Part shown: positions 10,029 to 21,458 of the stretch, one piece after another
Layout of the letters: every line of letters begins with the position of its first letter
Position numbering within the stretch: the first letter of the stretch is position 1
Assembly: GCF_000150955.2 (NCBI RefSeq)
Contig: NC_011683.1
Span: 186,001-250,000, forward strand
DNA: 64,000 bases
Source: Phaeodactylum tricornutum CCAP 1055/1
Lineage: Eukaryota > Bacillariophyta > Bacillariophyceae > Surirellales > Neidiaceae
Reading direction: 5' to 3'
Program-made: the position numbers and the translations under genes
Notes under the pieces: model-generated
What the model saw: only the letters and a program-made list of their open reading frames with translations
Told to the model about the DNA's origin: nothing
Database searches by the model: none

Positions 10029-12056
10029 ATGGTGCTTCGTACAGCTCTCGTTTCCGCTGGAAAGCGCATGGCCATGGCGGCTGCAAGCCAGGTATGTTTG
10101 TTTGAATGGAACGGAAAATAGAATTTGGTGAAAACGGTCGTGCGTTGCGAACGTCATGGTCGAGTCGTTACGTCACGGTCAGCCGATCCAGCAACCCGCC
10201 GATGGACTCAAAATTGCAGGGAGCGTTGATCAAGTCACGCGGATCCCTTTCTGTCTTCCTTTTGACGCCACGGTTTCCTCCTTTCGCTCCTAGTATCGTC
10301 GCATGGCAAGATTGGTCCCGTTGGTCTTGTTTTAAGGCCTAGTCGATGAATCTGGAGCGCCATTCCGTTTCCTCCTTCTTTTTTGTCCTTTGCTAGATTT
10401 AGAATTCCAGATTCCTTATGTTGCGTTTTGGGTGTCGAACCCTCTTTTCCTTCTGGCGCTCACAACTTTCTTTGTTGACGTTAGGCGGCTCGCCGAAGTG
10501 CCCTCCAGGCCACTGCCTCCCGTGGTATGGCTAGCCAGACCCTTGAGCTCTCGACCTACCTCGAGAGTAAGATTGGTGCCCTGGCTGGCGCGGAAGACTC
10601 GGGAAAGAAGTACGCCGAAACTGGATCCGTCATTTCCGTAGGAGATGGTATCGCTCGTGTGTACGGCCTCTCCAATGTCCAGGCCGGAGAGATGGTTGTC
10701 TTTTCCGCGGGTCTCCGTGGAATGGCTCTCAACTTGGAAGAAGACAATGTCGGGGTCGTTATCTTTGGTGACGATCGGGACATTCTCGAAGGTGATACCG
10801 TCAAGCGAACAGGTGCTATTGTCGACGTTCCCGTTGGTAACGAACTTCTTGGACGCGTGGTGGATGGTATTGGACAGCCCATTGATGGTGGTGCTAGTCT
10901 CGAAAAGTGCAAGCGCTCTCGTGCCGAAGTCAAAGCCCCCGGTATCATCCCCAGAGAGTCCGTGTCCGAACCCATGCTTACCGGTCTCAAGGCCGTCGAT
11001 GCCTTGATCCCTATTGGACGTGGACAGCGTGAACTGATCATTGGAGATCGCCAAACTGGAAAGACAGCCATTGCTATTGATACCATTATTAATCAGAAGA
11101 CCAAAGCCGAGCCGCTGGCGTGCATTTACGTTGGTGTCGGGCAGAAGCGATCCACTATTGCTCAGCTCGTCGGACAGCTCGACGAGCGTGGAGCCATGGA
11201 CAACTGTATCATTGTCGCTGCCACCGCTTCCGATGCCGCTCCTTTGCAGTTTTTGGCGCCTTACACGGGTGCTGCCATGGGTGAATTCTTCCGCGATAAT
11301 GGCAAACACGCCGTGATTTTCTACGATGATCTTTCCAAGCAAGCTGTCGCCTACCGTCAAATGTCTCTCTTACTCCGTCGTCCCCCCGGTCGCGAAGCCT
11401 ACCCTGGTGATGTTTTCTACCTCCATTCTCGTCTCCTCGAACGTGCCGCCAAGATGCACCGCAACAATGGTGGAGGTTCATTGACCGCCCTTCCCGTTAT
11501 TGAGACTCAGGCTGGAGACGTGTCCGCCTATATTCCGACTAACGTGATTTCCATTACGGATGGTCAGATTTTCTTGGAGTCCGAACTGTTCTACCAAGGT
11601 CAGCGCCCCGCCATTTCTGTCGGTCTTTCCGTGTCACGTGTCGGTTCCGCCGCACAGTACAAGGCCACAAAGGCGGTTGCCGGTACCATGAAACTGGAAC
11701 TCGCTCAGTATCGTGAGGTTGCGGCGTTTGCCAAGTTCGGTTCCGATTTGGACCCCGCCACTCAACAGCAGCTCAACCGCGGAGTCCGTTTGTACGAACT
11801 CCTCAAGCAAGGACAATACCAGCCCTACGAACCGGAGGAAGTTGTGGCCGCCCTGTTCATTGGTGTTAAAGGATACTGCGATCGCATTGACGTTGAACAC
11901 GTCCAGGGATTTGAAGTTGCCTTCCTCGCGCATGTCAAGGGTGTCCACTCCAAGGTTTTGGCGGACATTGTGTCTGCCGGATACGTGCTCACCGAAGATG
12001 CCGAGAAGAAGATGCACGAAATTGCCGAGGCCTTTACCAGTGGATACTCTCCTTAA
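10029..12056 (+). CDS. ATP1: mitochondrial F1-ATPase subunit alpha, two exons
   Basis: Non-catalytic nucleotide-binding subunit of the mitochondrial ATP synthase F1 head. Exon 1 (10029-10091) encodes [21 protein letters not shown]; the intron 10092-10484 has GT-AG ends and exon 2 (10485-12056) continues [18 protein letters not shown]. The product is 544 residues. The first roughly 35 residues are Arg/Ala/Ser-rich without acids, a mitochondrial presequence rather than a plastid one. Family blocks are intact: [12 protein letters not shown], the Walker A GDRQTGKT near residue 208, [20 protein letters not shown] with [20 protein letters not shown], and [14 protein letters not shown]. Codon use is strongly biased to C-ending codons, as expected of a highly expressed gene. 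The intron falls within the presequence. Note that plastid atpA is normally plastid-encoded in diatoms, which also supports the mitochondrial call. Confidence 0.96.
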
Positions 12057-12272
12057 ACAACTGATTTACTGTTAGTAGTATCAATAACCCAACGCTGTGG
12101 TTTCAACATATTTTGAATCGACTGGTGACAAATTAGTGTACGAGTAGAGGTAGCAACAAATCGGCATTCGTGAACAGTAAAGAGTTGCAGCTGGGTGACA
12201 GACACCACACGATGCACCGGATCTTCTAATTGCGACTACGAACACTTTCATTCGCGGCCTATTGATCTACCT

Positions 12273-13964
12273 CTACGTTTCTTTAGTTCTTGCCGTTGTT
12301 TCAATCACACCCTTTTTGCTTTCCATCTCCTCTTCGGAGACATCCCCTATCTTGTCGAGCCACCCGATAAAGAAAAGTGGATACAAAGAAGTGACGTTAC
12401 AAAGGACAGTCAACCACACCAAGTTGTCAAAATTGCTATCCGTCACACCAAACAACTTGGTCAAAAGAGCGCCAAGTTCGGTTCCCACCGTGCCGGCACC
12501 GTTGAATACCGACATGAGTGTGGCGAACAATACGGCTTCGACCCCTGGTGGACAAAGACGAGCGGCCAGTACAAGAGTCGGCAAAAAGGCGATTTCACCG
12601 AGGGCCGCCAAGGCAATGTCGTCTCCAAAAATCAAGGCCTGATCGGGAATACCCAATTCGCGATTCACGTGGGTGAGAAGTAGAACGGGCAGCATGCCGA
12701 GCGGGAAGGATGCGATTGTAGACCAAAACAAAATGGATTTTATGGGCACTCGTTTCAGATATTGGTTGTATACGACAACTCCGCCCAAAGTGGCGAGCGA
12801 TGTAACCAGTCGAACACGTCCCATAAATTCCGGTCCCAGACCCAAATCATTGCTCATAAAATAAAAGAACGCACCATCGGATGTTGGTGTTGATTGCCAT
12901 AAAAACAAAAACAGCGTAGGTTTCCAAATGGAAGGCTGTTTGAGTGCCTCCCAAAGAGCATTCGCTTGGTCCTTGACACCCATGACCAATCCTTCGTGCC
13001 CTTCTTCCTTTACGTAAGGCTTCTCTTCCATTTGAAGCGCTATCAATGCGACCATAAATGGCAGCACAGCTGTAATACCAAAGATACTCCGAATAGACAT
13101 AACTTCTAACAAAGCTCCAGAAAAGTACGCCGACAACAAACCTCCGACAGCCGCCGATCCCCAGCACAGAGACTGAAGACCGCCTGCTATTGCAGGATCT
13201 TTTGCCTGCCTAGTCCGAGTCACGACTATTCCATCGGCCACAACATCTGACATGGCTATGCATGCGCTACTCAGTAGTAATGCACCAACAGTACCACTAA
13301 TGGCAACGCCCTTGTCGAGGCTTTCCCAAAAGCCAGACAAACTAAGGACAGAGTAAGAGAGCCCGCCACTAAGACCAGCTACAATCAGATAACTTTTTCT
13401 CCGAAACCCGAACAATGGAAATCCATCACTCAAAAATCCATAGAGTGGCTTGATAGTCCAGGGTAACACCAGTGCCCCCGTGAGTGCCGACATTTCCGCC
13501 GGTCCAAGTGCAAGCTCGTCCTTGAGCAAATACGTTTGTGCCAGTCTCGCCAAACCCAAAGCGCCTTCCACAAAGTATATCGTTGCGATCGCTATAATAT
13601 CTGGAGATGGCTCAATACCAAGGAAGAGCTTTTGTTGCACCCATCCCTTGAACGTGAACTCGTCTCCGCCATCGAGTCCAGTCGCCTCGAAGTGGGCTAT
13701 ATCATTTGACTCGGGACCGAGAGAGCGCAATGTTTCGTTCGAGCCAATGACTGCCAGCATTAGTTTTTTGTCTTCACTGATATCAACAGTAGAATCCACG
13801 TCTGATTTTGACATACACCATGCTAGATTTGGTGCTCGCACGAGTTGGGGGGGACACGGGGACTGAAGTCGATTATGTATATGTTGTCGAAGAGACACAG
13901 GTGCAAACGCTGTGCTCGTAGATGCTACAAGTATCAGTAAAAGGGCGCTTCTCCTCAAATTCAT
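12273..13964 (-). CDS. plastid folate/biopterin transporter family (MFS) protein
   Basis: A 563-residue membrane protein of the folate-biopterin transporter family of the major facilitator superfamily, whose plant and cyanobacterial members (Synechocystis slr0642 type) move folates across the plastid envelope. The hallmark between helices 2 and 3 is clear: PWTIKPLYGFLSDGFPLFG followed by RRKSYL. About twelve hydrophobic segments follow one another to the C-terminus. The N-terminus MNLRRSALLLILVASTSTAFAP carries the textbook diatom plastid motif (TAFAP) after a signal peptide. The ATG at 13964 gives this presequence exactly. Convergent with ATP synthase alpha, with a 216-bp gap between stop codons. 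Substrate (folate, pteridine or other) is not readable from sequence. Confidence 0.88.
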   Translation of the reverse strand: MNLRRSALLLILVASTSTAFAPVSLRQHIHNRLQSPCPPQLVRAPNLAWCMSKSDVDSTVDISEDKKLMLAVIGSNETLRSLGPESNDIAHFEATGLDGGDEFTFKGWVQQKLFLGIEPSPDIIAIATIYFVEGALGLARLAQTYLLKDELALGPAEMSALTGALVLPWTIKPLYGFLSDGFPLFGFRRKSYLIVAGLSGGLSYSVLSLSGFWESLDKGVAISGTVGALLLSSACIAMSDVVADGIVVTRTRQAKDPAIAGGLQSLCWGSAAVGGLLSAYFSGALLEVMSIRSIFGITAVLPFMVALIALQMEEKPYVKEEGHEGLVMGVKDQANALWEALKQPSIWKPTLFLFLWQSTPTSDGAFFYFMSNDLGLGPEFMGRVRLVTSLATLGGVVVYNQYLKRVPIKSILFWSTIASFPLGMLPVLLLTHVNRELGIPDQALIFGDDIALAALGEIAFLPTLVLAARLCPPGVEAVLFATLMSVFNGAGTVGTELGALLTKLFGVTDSNFDNLVWLTVLCNVTSLYPLFFIGWLDKIGDVSEEEMESKKGVIETTARTKET

Positions 13965-14025
13965 TTCTGTTATTCCAAGGACGCTACGAAAGATATAAGG
14001 TACGGCAATGAGAGTGCTCGACGAT

Positions 14026-14053
14026 CTGATAGTGAATTGCCAAGTACTATCAG
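14026..14053. repeat. short hairpin CTGATAGT/ACTATCAG
   Basis: A perfect 8-bp inverted repeat with a 12-base loop, 62-89 bp upstream of the folate-transporter ATG. Could be a protein-binding palindrome in its promoter; could be chance. Confidence 0.35.
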
Positions 14054-15073
14054 GGTGAAATCGACGAAATGAAAGTGGTAAAATGATTCACAAAATACTA
14101 TTTGCAGAAAATGATAGTCACTCGTGAATGACGTCGACTAATGAATGGTCGATACATCTCTAAATTCTGGATCAACTCAATCTTCATTTTCGATGGTCCC
14201 TACGTGTTCTTGTCGAGAATTTACAGAATACTCTCCAGTTGTTACGTGCAGGAAGACAGAGACGGTATTAGAATGGCTCCTATGTACAAAATGAAAGATA
14301 CTTTTAGAAAACCTTTCACCTTTCCGACATGTGTGAATATGAACCCTTTGTCGACCTCCGAGTTGCGTTGCCTTAAGCCTGATGAGGGGATCGTTGGGCG
14401 TCGCTGTCTTTCGCGAGCTTCCCGAAGAGCCCAGTACAATGTCATAGAGAGCCTTTCATAGAATGATTGCTATCGTCGCCATCCATTTCAAGCTATTGCA
14501 GAAATTGAATATTTGTGAGAGTTTTCGAGCAACAGAAAAACCGTGCAATCGGACCTTATTCTTTGGACAAAAACAAGAACTACCTACACAAGTGAACACG
14601 CTAGCTCCAACAAGTCCGGCAATGCCATAGGTGGAGCTCAAGTCGCCAGTAAAATTTCACCTGGGCGGTATTCGAAAGCTGCTCATCAACACTGGCAATA
14701 AGTGACAAGAAGTGCAAGCAAGTCGCATTTTGCGTGCTGGAAATAGCAGTCTAGGAAGTTCGAATATTGGTGCTGAATGCTTAGAGATCGACAACGTTGG
14801 ACTAACCCGTACCCAAATCTGTGGATCGGGCAAGGGTTTGAGCTCCAAGCACCGGGCGTCCCCCCATACGCCGTATAATGTGAAGACTAGATGGTTCATT
14901 GATGTTCCCAGCCTTGGTGGTAGAAGGGGGATATGGTTTTGTCTGATGATGTTGGTGATTTCTGAAATTTAAATATCAGGCCTATTTGCCAATGGAATAT
15001 CCAGATCGTTGACAAATGCATTCACGGGAAAAGGGTTTGCATCGAAAATCAGAAATGAGACTCAAAGGGGGAT

Positions 15074-15076
<3 letters not shown>

Positions 15077-15104
<28 letters not shown>
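15077..15104 (+). repeat. G homopolymer, 28 bases
   Basis: An uninterrupted run of 28 guanines in an intergenic stretch, preceded by other short G runs. It can form a G-quadruplex and is prone to length change and to sequencing error, so the exact length is uncertain. Confidence 0.95.
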
Positions 15105-15716
15105 TTGAGTGCTGTCTAACTTAAAAACTCCCGCGCTTCCTTCTATGAATCATTCTTTAGCGTATTTATAGGAAAAATAGGCACCAGCTAGCTAGGGAGA
15201 GAGACCGCGATCCCGCCAAGTGTTTCCAGTATCCATGTCGTTTCGTTTCGTCGCGTTTGTTTTATCGTAGGTTGAATGAAAAGAAAGGATCTGTGACCGG
15301 AAATTCTGTCATTGACATCGTTGATGCCGGCCGGACTTTCATTTATATTTACATAAGGAAAATTGACATCTTGTGTCATTGCCAGTCGTGGAATTATAAG
15401 TTTGTTATTTTTCGTTGGAGCGCCGGCTTCGGGGCTCTCAAGAGAAATTGCGTAGCTTCTCTTTGACGCTCAGTTCTCCATTGATAAGACCGAAAAATGT
15501 CTTGGGAAGGTGCTTGAAATGGATTCAATCTTGTAGAGTTTGTGTCGCGACTGAAAGAGCGTATCGTAGAAGGATCTTTTGCGATACTTACATCTTCTCT
15601 TTCCCAACGCTCATCCATCGGGATGGTTCCAAACTGACAGTGATCGAGATTCGCGAAACAGTAAAGACAAACGGCACACATTTGCTCTTTCGTCGCGGTT
15701 TTGACCGATTCACGAC

Positions 15717-18700
15717 ATGAAGGTCGTGACCGCCTCCTTCCTTCTGTTCACCTTTGCGGCGTTCTTGGTCGGCACGCACGGAAAATATGATAACGAGAGT
15801 CACAAACTCATTTTGATCCGAGGACGCCGCGGCTTTCGTCACCGAACCGGCTCCTGGCTCGCCGCCAGCCCCGCAAATCAAAGAAGGTGCGGTGCCAAAA
15901 ATCTGTACACCCGAAGACCAGTACACCCGAAGACCAGTACACCGTTCGTGTCCGGTGGAATGCCCGAACCATAGTGGCTGTCCCGTTGACTCACCAACGT
16001 CGGCCCCAACACCTCCTCCCATTGAGACTGCGACAAACTCTCCAGAAGGATCTCCAACCGCGGCTCTACAAGAAACTGACTACGGTCCGTATCCGGCCGG
16101 TCCTTACATTTCGGTACAACAAAACTCGGAGCGCATCACTTTGCCTGAACCCGCTACAGTATTGCTTTCAATCGCCTCAAATACAGCTTGCCCTCATACA
16201 GGTGCTGACATTGTCTACTGGGACGATGCCAGTACATGGGGCGCTTCCGGAATACCCGACACGGCGAACCAAGACGTTGCAGTACCCAGCGGAAGTCGTG
16301 TGGTGATTCGTTCAACAATTCCTGTGGTACTTGGTGTAGTTACAGTACCTGCTGGCAGCAATCTCATTATTGGTTCCGATGTGAATGGTATTGACATACA
16401 CGTCGCTGGCATGGAGGTTGCGGGACGTCTCCTTGTCGGGTCCGAGACCTGCCGCCTTGCCAACCCCGTTACCATCACTCTTCATGGTAGCCGACCGCGG
16501 GACGCCGTCACCAACGTACCATCGGATTCCTACAAGGGTATCCACGTTACAGGTGTGCTAAGCCTGCACGGGAAGCGCTACTTCCATACTTGGTCTCGAT
16601 TGGCCAAGACTGCGGAAGCAGGATTGTCTGTATTGATGCTACAGAATCCCGTCAACTGGGAAGCTGGTCAAGAAGTTGTTATTGTGACGTCCGCCATCAA
16701 GGATTCCATCGAATATCACCAGAATGAAGTCCGCACGGTGCGAGCCGTGCACACCAGCCCGCCCAGTGGTGTGGGAGCAATTGTGTATTTGACCGAGCCC
16801 GTGGACTACAGCCACATTGCGAACAGCAACTACCAGGTGGAAGTCGGTTTGTTGACTCGCACAGTCAAAGTCCAAGGCTCCGAATCTGATTCCGAGCCGA
16901 CGGATCCCAATCCCCTTTCTTGCACGTAAGTATGGGTAGTATGCAAACATGATCTGGTGGCACCATAAAAGTATCAGTGCTGCTGTGCATAAGTCTTGAT
17001 TGGTCAAGTGGGATCTTACTCTCGCTATGGCTGTGCGCTTCCTTCTGTTCTTTTATGTGACGACAAATTCAGAACCCCACTCGACAATTGGTGGTGGATC
17101 CAGTCATTTACTGGGCAGCCCTGTGAGAACAAGGAGTTGACGGGCTTTGGCGGCCACGTCATAGTTCGCGGAGGTAGACGAGGACGTCGAAGGCGTGGAG
17201 CTCTATTGCATGGGACAGACCAACTTACTGGGCCGCTACCCTATCCACTTTCATATGCTAGGAGACTTCCCAGACTGTTACGTCAAGGACTCGTCAATTC
17301 ATCGGTCCTACTACCGTTGCGTCTCTCTTCATGGCACGCACTATACAACCACAACGGAGAATGTTGCCTACGATGTTTGCGGATACTGCTACTATTTAGA
17401 AGACGGCGTTGAGCAGTTCAACACACTGTCCTACAACCTGGCCGCGCATATTCATAGCATTGGCCCGGTACCATGGGGTGGTGGCCAAACGACCGACATC
17501 TTCCAGCAGAGCACCACACTAACACTTCCGGCGGACGTGACGGCATCTGGATTTTATATTACCAACATTCACAATCATATCATTGGTAACGCCGCATCTG
17601 GGGGCTGGGCCGGCTTTGCATTCCCGAATCTCGCCGAGGCTATTGGCGCTCACCAAGGAAACGAAGCCTTTCGGCCTGCTACGGTGACAGGCTTGACTCT
17701 AGACGGCAACACAGTGCATTCTACTGGCTGGTGGTGGAACCATGCTGGCGCTTTCTACTTTGGTGGCTCTCTTTATTACAACGGTGATAAGTTGGAGTAC
17801 AATCCTGGTCGAAGTTTCTCTTTTGAGCGTGACGATTGTCATACGTGCAAGGTGAACAACTGCGCGCCACCGTATAACGATTGTGTATACGGATGTCCTC
17901 AAGACAAAAAGGACTGGCTTTGAATCACAAATAGTAAGGCTTTCTTGACCGCCAGAGTCGGACTGGTATGTAATGATATGCTGTACACAAGTCTCCACAA
18001 TACTTCCAGACCGGTCTGTCTCACGAAATATGGTTACTGTGTTGCTCTGTTCTTTGTCCAACATTACAATCCTAGAACTTGTGGTCCGGACAAATGGAAG
18101 TGATCGGTTTTGAGTCTCATGATAACAGTCTAGCCATAGAGGCGCTCTCTAGCGGCTTGTGGATCAACCATTTGCTGGCTGTGTGCCGCACAGGCAAATC
18201 ACTTGGACTACCGGAAGGTGCCACAAACAACCGACCCCTCGAAGGGAGCGGCTTCTTTTGGTACGATACGGGCCAGGAGCACATCATCACACAGTCTACT
18301 TTTCGCAATTGTGGCTTTCGCTCGGACAATTACAATCAGTACAACTCTAGCGCCACTCGAGGATGCGACGACAGCGACATGTCTAAAGCATGCTACAGCG
18401 AGTCGTCGATGTTTGGCTTTCTGACCCATTCGGACGAGTTCACGCCAAAAATTATGCAGGGGACTCGCGATATTACATTCGATAACTGTGGCCGTCGCTT
18501 CAAGTTTACAATAAACAAGCTGGAGACCGTATCTGGACAAGGTCAGAACTGGTTGGATATGGATGGGAGCGTTTCGGGCCTGAATGACCCAACTATCATT
18601 GCATCCGGTCTTGAGCTAGCGAAGGACTGGTGGGGCGTTGACAATCAAGGTCTGTATTGGATAATGTATAATTTTTATGCACTCCTTTGTTTGCGAATTG

Positions 18701-19553
18701 CATTCATTCTCATGTGCGCACTGTATCTTGCTTTACCTACAGTTGTATACGAGCCACAGGCACCTCTCAGGTTCATAAAGAAGAAGAACGGCCCAATATG
18801 ATCCATGGGTCACGTGCAGATGAGCTGGGATGAGAGTCTACACAACCAAGTCGGCAGCACATACTGCCGCAATGATGGATCCGGTCTCAATTGTAGCCCT
18901 GTTGGTTACATGCGGCATCTCGGTCATAAGTTTAGTCCAACCCTGAACGCTGCGGTGAACAATGGTCTCCCGGTTACAGCCAACCCTGATGTGGTTAGTA
19001 TGATTGGTGGCTTCGGCTGGCTTCTGACCTTGAATCGTGGCGCGCCTCGACAGCTTGTCTTGTGGGACTTGGAAGTTGATCCTGGAAGTGTGCTTCTACT
19101 GAGTATCCCGTATCCAGCCGGCACAACATTCAACATTTGAGCTAGTGCGCCAAGTTGGTGCGGAGATTCCGATGGTTTTGTATGCAACACTGACTTTGTT
19201 GCTGTGAGCTCAGTCCAGGCAGTACGCAACAGTGCTGGTAACATTTACCACGTTGGCACAAACGGTGTGCTGACGCTGCATATTGTTCAGTTTTCCGGGC
19301 AGTTTACTGGCAACCCAAACTGGATCCTTCCCAATTACAACACTGGGATAAAAAGGCAATTTCCAAGTTTGAGCGAGACGTGGTAGTGCTTCCAGTACAG
19401 GAGTGGGCAAATACACTAACAAGCTCGGCCAATTGTGGTGGGTCGGGTGTATACTGCAGTGGATCGGTTGCGGCGTATGACCCTGATGTGTGCAATTCAG
19501 GTTTTGTGCAAGTCGCATACGATACATGTTGCCAGTGCTCAAACCTGAGTTGA
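15717..19553 (+). pseudogene. decayed G8-domain (fibrocystin-L/CEMIP-like) secreted protein gene
   Basis: Remains of a large secreted or surface protein with a G8 domain followed by a beta-helix region. A signal peptide is at 15717 (MKVVTASFLLFTFAAFLVGTHG). The G8 part (about 16205-16500) reads DIVYWDDASTWG, PSGSRVVIRSTIPVVLG and AGMEVAGRLLVGSETC. Later blocks GRYPIHFHMLGD, HSIGPVPWGGGQTTDIF and GLWINHLLAVCRTGK are family-typical. Three introns fit well: 16926-17072, 17966-18075 and 18650-18742. Along the joined exons I count a 16-bp tandem duplication shifting frame (15905-15936), a one-base shift near 17170, in-frame TGA codons at 17921, 18799 and 19138, and another one-base shift near 19345; the last frame ends at 19553 after a cysteine-rich tail. 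Protein similarity continues through every lesion, so loss is recent, or the assembly has errors. An extra N-terminal intron instead of the duplication effect cannot be excluded. Confidence 0.7.
15905..15936. repeat. 16-bp tandem duplication
   Basis: GTACACCCGAAGACCA occurs twice in tandem, followed by GTACACC, the start of a third copy. Sixteen is not a multiple of three, so the second copy shifts the frame between the signal peptide and the G8 domain of the surrounding gene. Confidence 0.9.
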
Positions 19554-21458
19554 TGCATGTTTGCCAACGGCAGTCGCAACTTTTAAAAGTTTTTTAGCTG
19601 TCTGTTGCACGTGATTCTGAATCATCCTATGTTAAACAGTTAGGCAGCGAAACACATTTTAGCGAATGAATTTAGTTACTTTAGCAAGAGACAAACTGAT
19701 AAAGGAAGGTCCATGATGGGATACTTTTCTGTGACGGTAATATAAAAGATTTCCGCTTTTGTTGACTTCATTCACCGTGCATATTTTGTGACAAATGGCA
19801 TCAATCCCTTCCGGAAGTCTTGATTCGCAAGCGTCCGAAAAATCCTAAAAGCCAAGAACCACATTCTGGAAGCGCCCTTTGGTTGTCAAGGTATGGAATG
19901 ATGTATTTAGGCGGCCGCCTCTACGGACAGCATGACGATGACTAAATGACACAAAGATCCTTAAAAATCTATTCCGTTTTCCCTATAAAGTGTAATTTTC
20001 ATCCCTGCTCATCCCAAATAGTGGATCTTTTCCATAAAATTGCTCAATTAATCGCCTCGGTTGTTGGAACATCTAAGTATCATTTCCCATATGATTAGAG
20101 TAGTTTCTGTCAAACATTTTATTCCTATCGAACAGTTTTGGCATCAAATAATAGTTACAAAACTTTTGGTTCCCTATTGTGTTCCAACCTTTAAACAAAT
20201 GGACACAAACATCAATGGCATCAAAACTTGCTGAAGCTGTACATTACAAAGACTTCCGCGGCGCTTACCGCCACCGCCATCATTGGTATACGTAACGCCC
20301 GTTTCGGTTGCGTGCGAAAGGATAGCCTACGATATTTGACGAAATTTGCGGTGAAAGGCGACCCTAAACGTTTTGTCCTCATCAGCCGCCAAGCTCTCGA
20401 GTCGCCTTGCATCTGTAGACATCTGCACCGTTAGGAAAATCTTAACTTGGAACTCAAGCAACAAGGTCCAGAAGCTGTGCAATGTCTTACCTAATTCGGG
20501 TCATTTGAGTGGTGAAGTCCGAAAATGGGGAGTTTCTTTCTACGAAGACTTGGTCAAAAACTAAGAAAATTTGGGTTTTGCAAACCGTTTGCACCTCCGG
20601 ATTCGACTTAAAGTATGCACATCGATTGCTGGACTTGTCGTCCTTTTGTTGAATAATGTAGCTATATTCATTTTCGATACATTCGCTTCATATAATCTTG
20701 TTACATTTTATCAAGTACTTCGACAGATGAATGGGGCCATGAGGCCGTGTTGACGGTGCTTCTTGGCAAACATATGATGCGTACGCACCTGGAGATGAAT
20801 GGTGTGGGGCATGGTATATCAGGATCGGCTGACATTCTAGTTTTTGAGAACGTAATGGTTCAGGGTTGCTTGACTCTAAGTGAGTATGAACATTCAGCCC
20901 AGCCTGATTTGATAATTTTTACATGAGTTGACGTCTTAATATTTCAGTTAGTGCTTCTCTAGAGTTAAATATAATTTGCTTCTACGGAATCTAGTTGACA
21001 GTGAAAAAAGAAACTTGTAGCGGAAAAAGACCTATTTACAGGTAATGTATCAAGCGGATCTGGAATAGAGTAACAGTGACCAACCATTTACAGCAGCAAG
21101 TTCCTCATCTCTCTCTTATGGCTCTGCATACTGCACTCTCTGGCATTGCGCCCAATCGACCAAGTAGCAACAGCTTTTATTTAAGTACTCGCCTCGCGCT
21201 CGCTAAATCCTTTTATCACTCAGTTTGAAACGTTTACAGTTATATGGCGGTTTAAAATATGGTTACTATGCATAAACAGATTTTATTAACATTCAATTTC
21301 CTTCTAACTAATCCTTGAGTTTTGATCGCCATCGCCTTTGGGCGACCTGTTTGGTGAGGCTGGCGAGTGCATCCAATACGAAAGGAGCAACCATCTCAGC
21401 GAGCTCTTAATTCACAAACCGTCTTGGTACTTTCTTACAGAGACCAGACTTAGCTCGG
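19554..21458. other. gene-poor region with remnants of coding sequence
   Basis: AT-rich spacer of 1.9 kb. Apart from the plus-strand remnant at about 20228-20929, nothing coding was recognised. TTGACAGTGAA at about 21000 is a near match to the recurring intergenic motif. Confidence 0.4.
20228..20929 (+). pseudogene. remnant of an unknown gene
   Basis: Several successive plus-strand stretches read like real protein but in different frames: IIGIRNARFGCVRKDSLRY and KFAVKGDPKRF (from 20228), then VRKILTWNSSNK to VRKWGVSFYEDLVKN (to 20564), then VLQTVCTSGFDLKYAHRLL (about 20575-20645), and a roughly 70-codon block without stops with TDEWGHEAVLTVLLGKHMM and SADILVFENVMVQGCLTL (about 20726-20929). 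None has a convincing start. This could be a decayed gene or a multi-exon gene whose splice sites I did not resolve. I do not recognise the family. Confidence 0.35.

Larger units (their letters stand above)
13965..15716. other. gene-poor intergenic region
   Basis: About 1.75 kb. Holds a promoter-proximal hairpin (14026-14053), a 28-base G run (15077-15104) and several short frames without family features. A leftward 61-codon stretch at about 14456-14641 with GIAGLVGASVFTCVG could be an orphan exon but lacks an ATG. No gene is supported. Confidence 0.45.

Noticed and set aside
9641-10075. Leftward 144-residue frame upstream of ATP synthase alpha
   Set aside because: It overlaps the first ATP synthase exon in antisense and has no family features; the rightward exon is supported by frame and splice sites.
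10416-11360. Leftward 314-residue frame across ATP synthase alpha
   Set aside because: Antisense shadow of a strongly codon-biased gene; serine- and glycine-rich composition typical of such shadows.
17921-19140. TGA codons of the G8 gene as selenocysteine
   Set aside because: The context suggests Arg, not Cys, at these places; frame shifts are also present, and no hairpin of SECIS type was recognised downstream.
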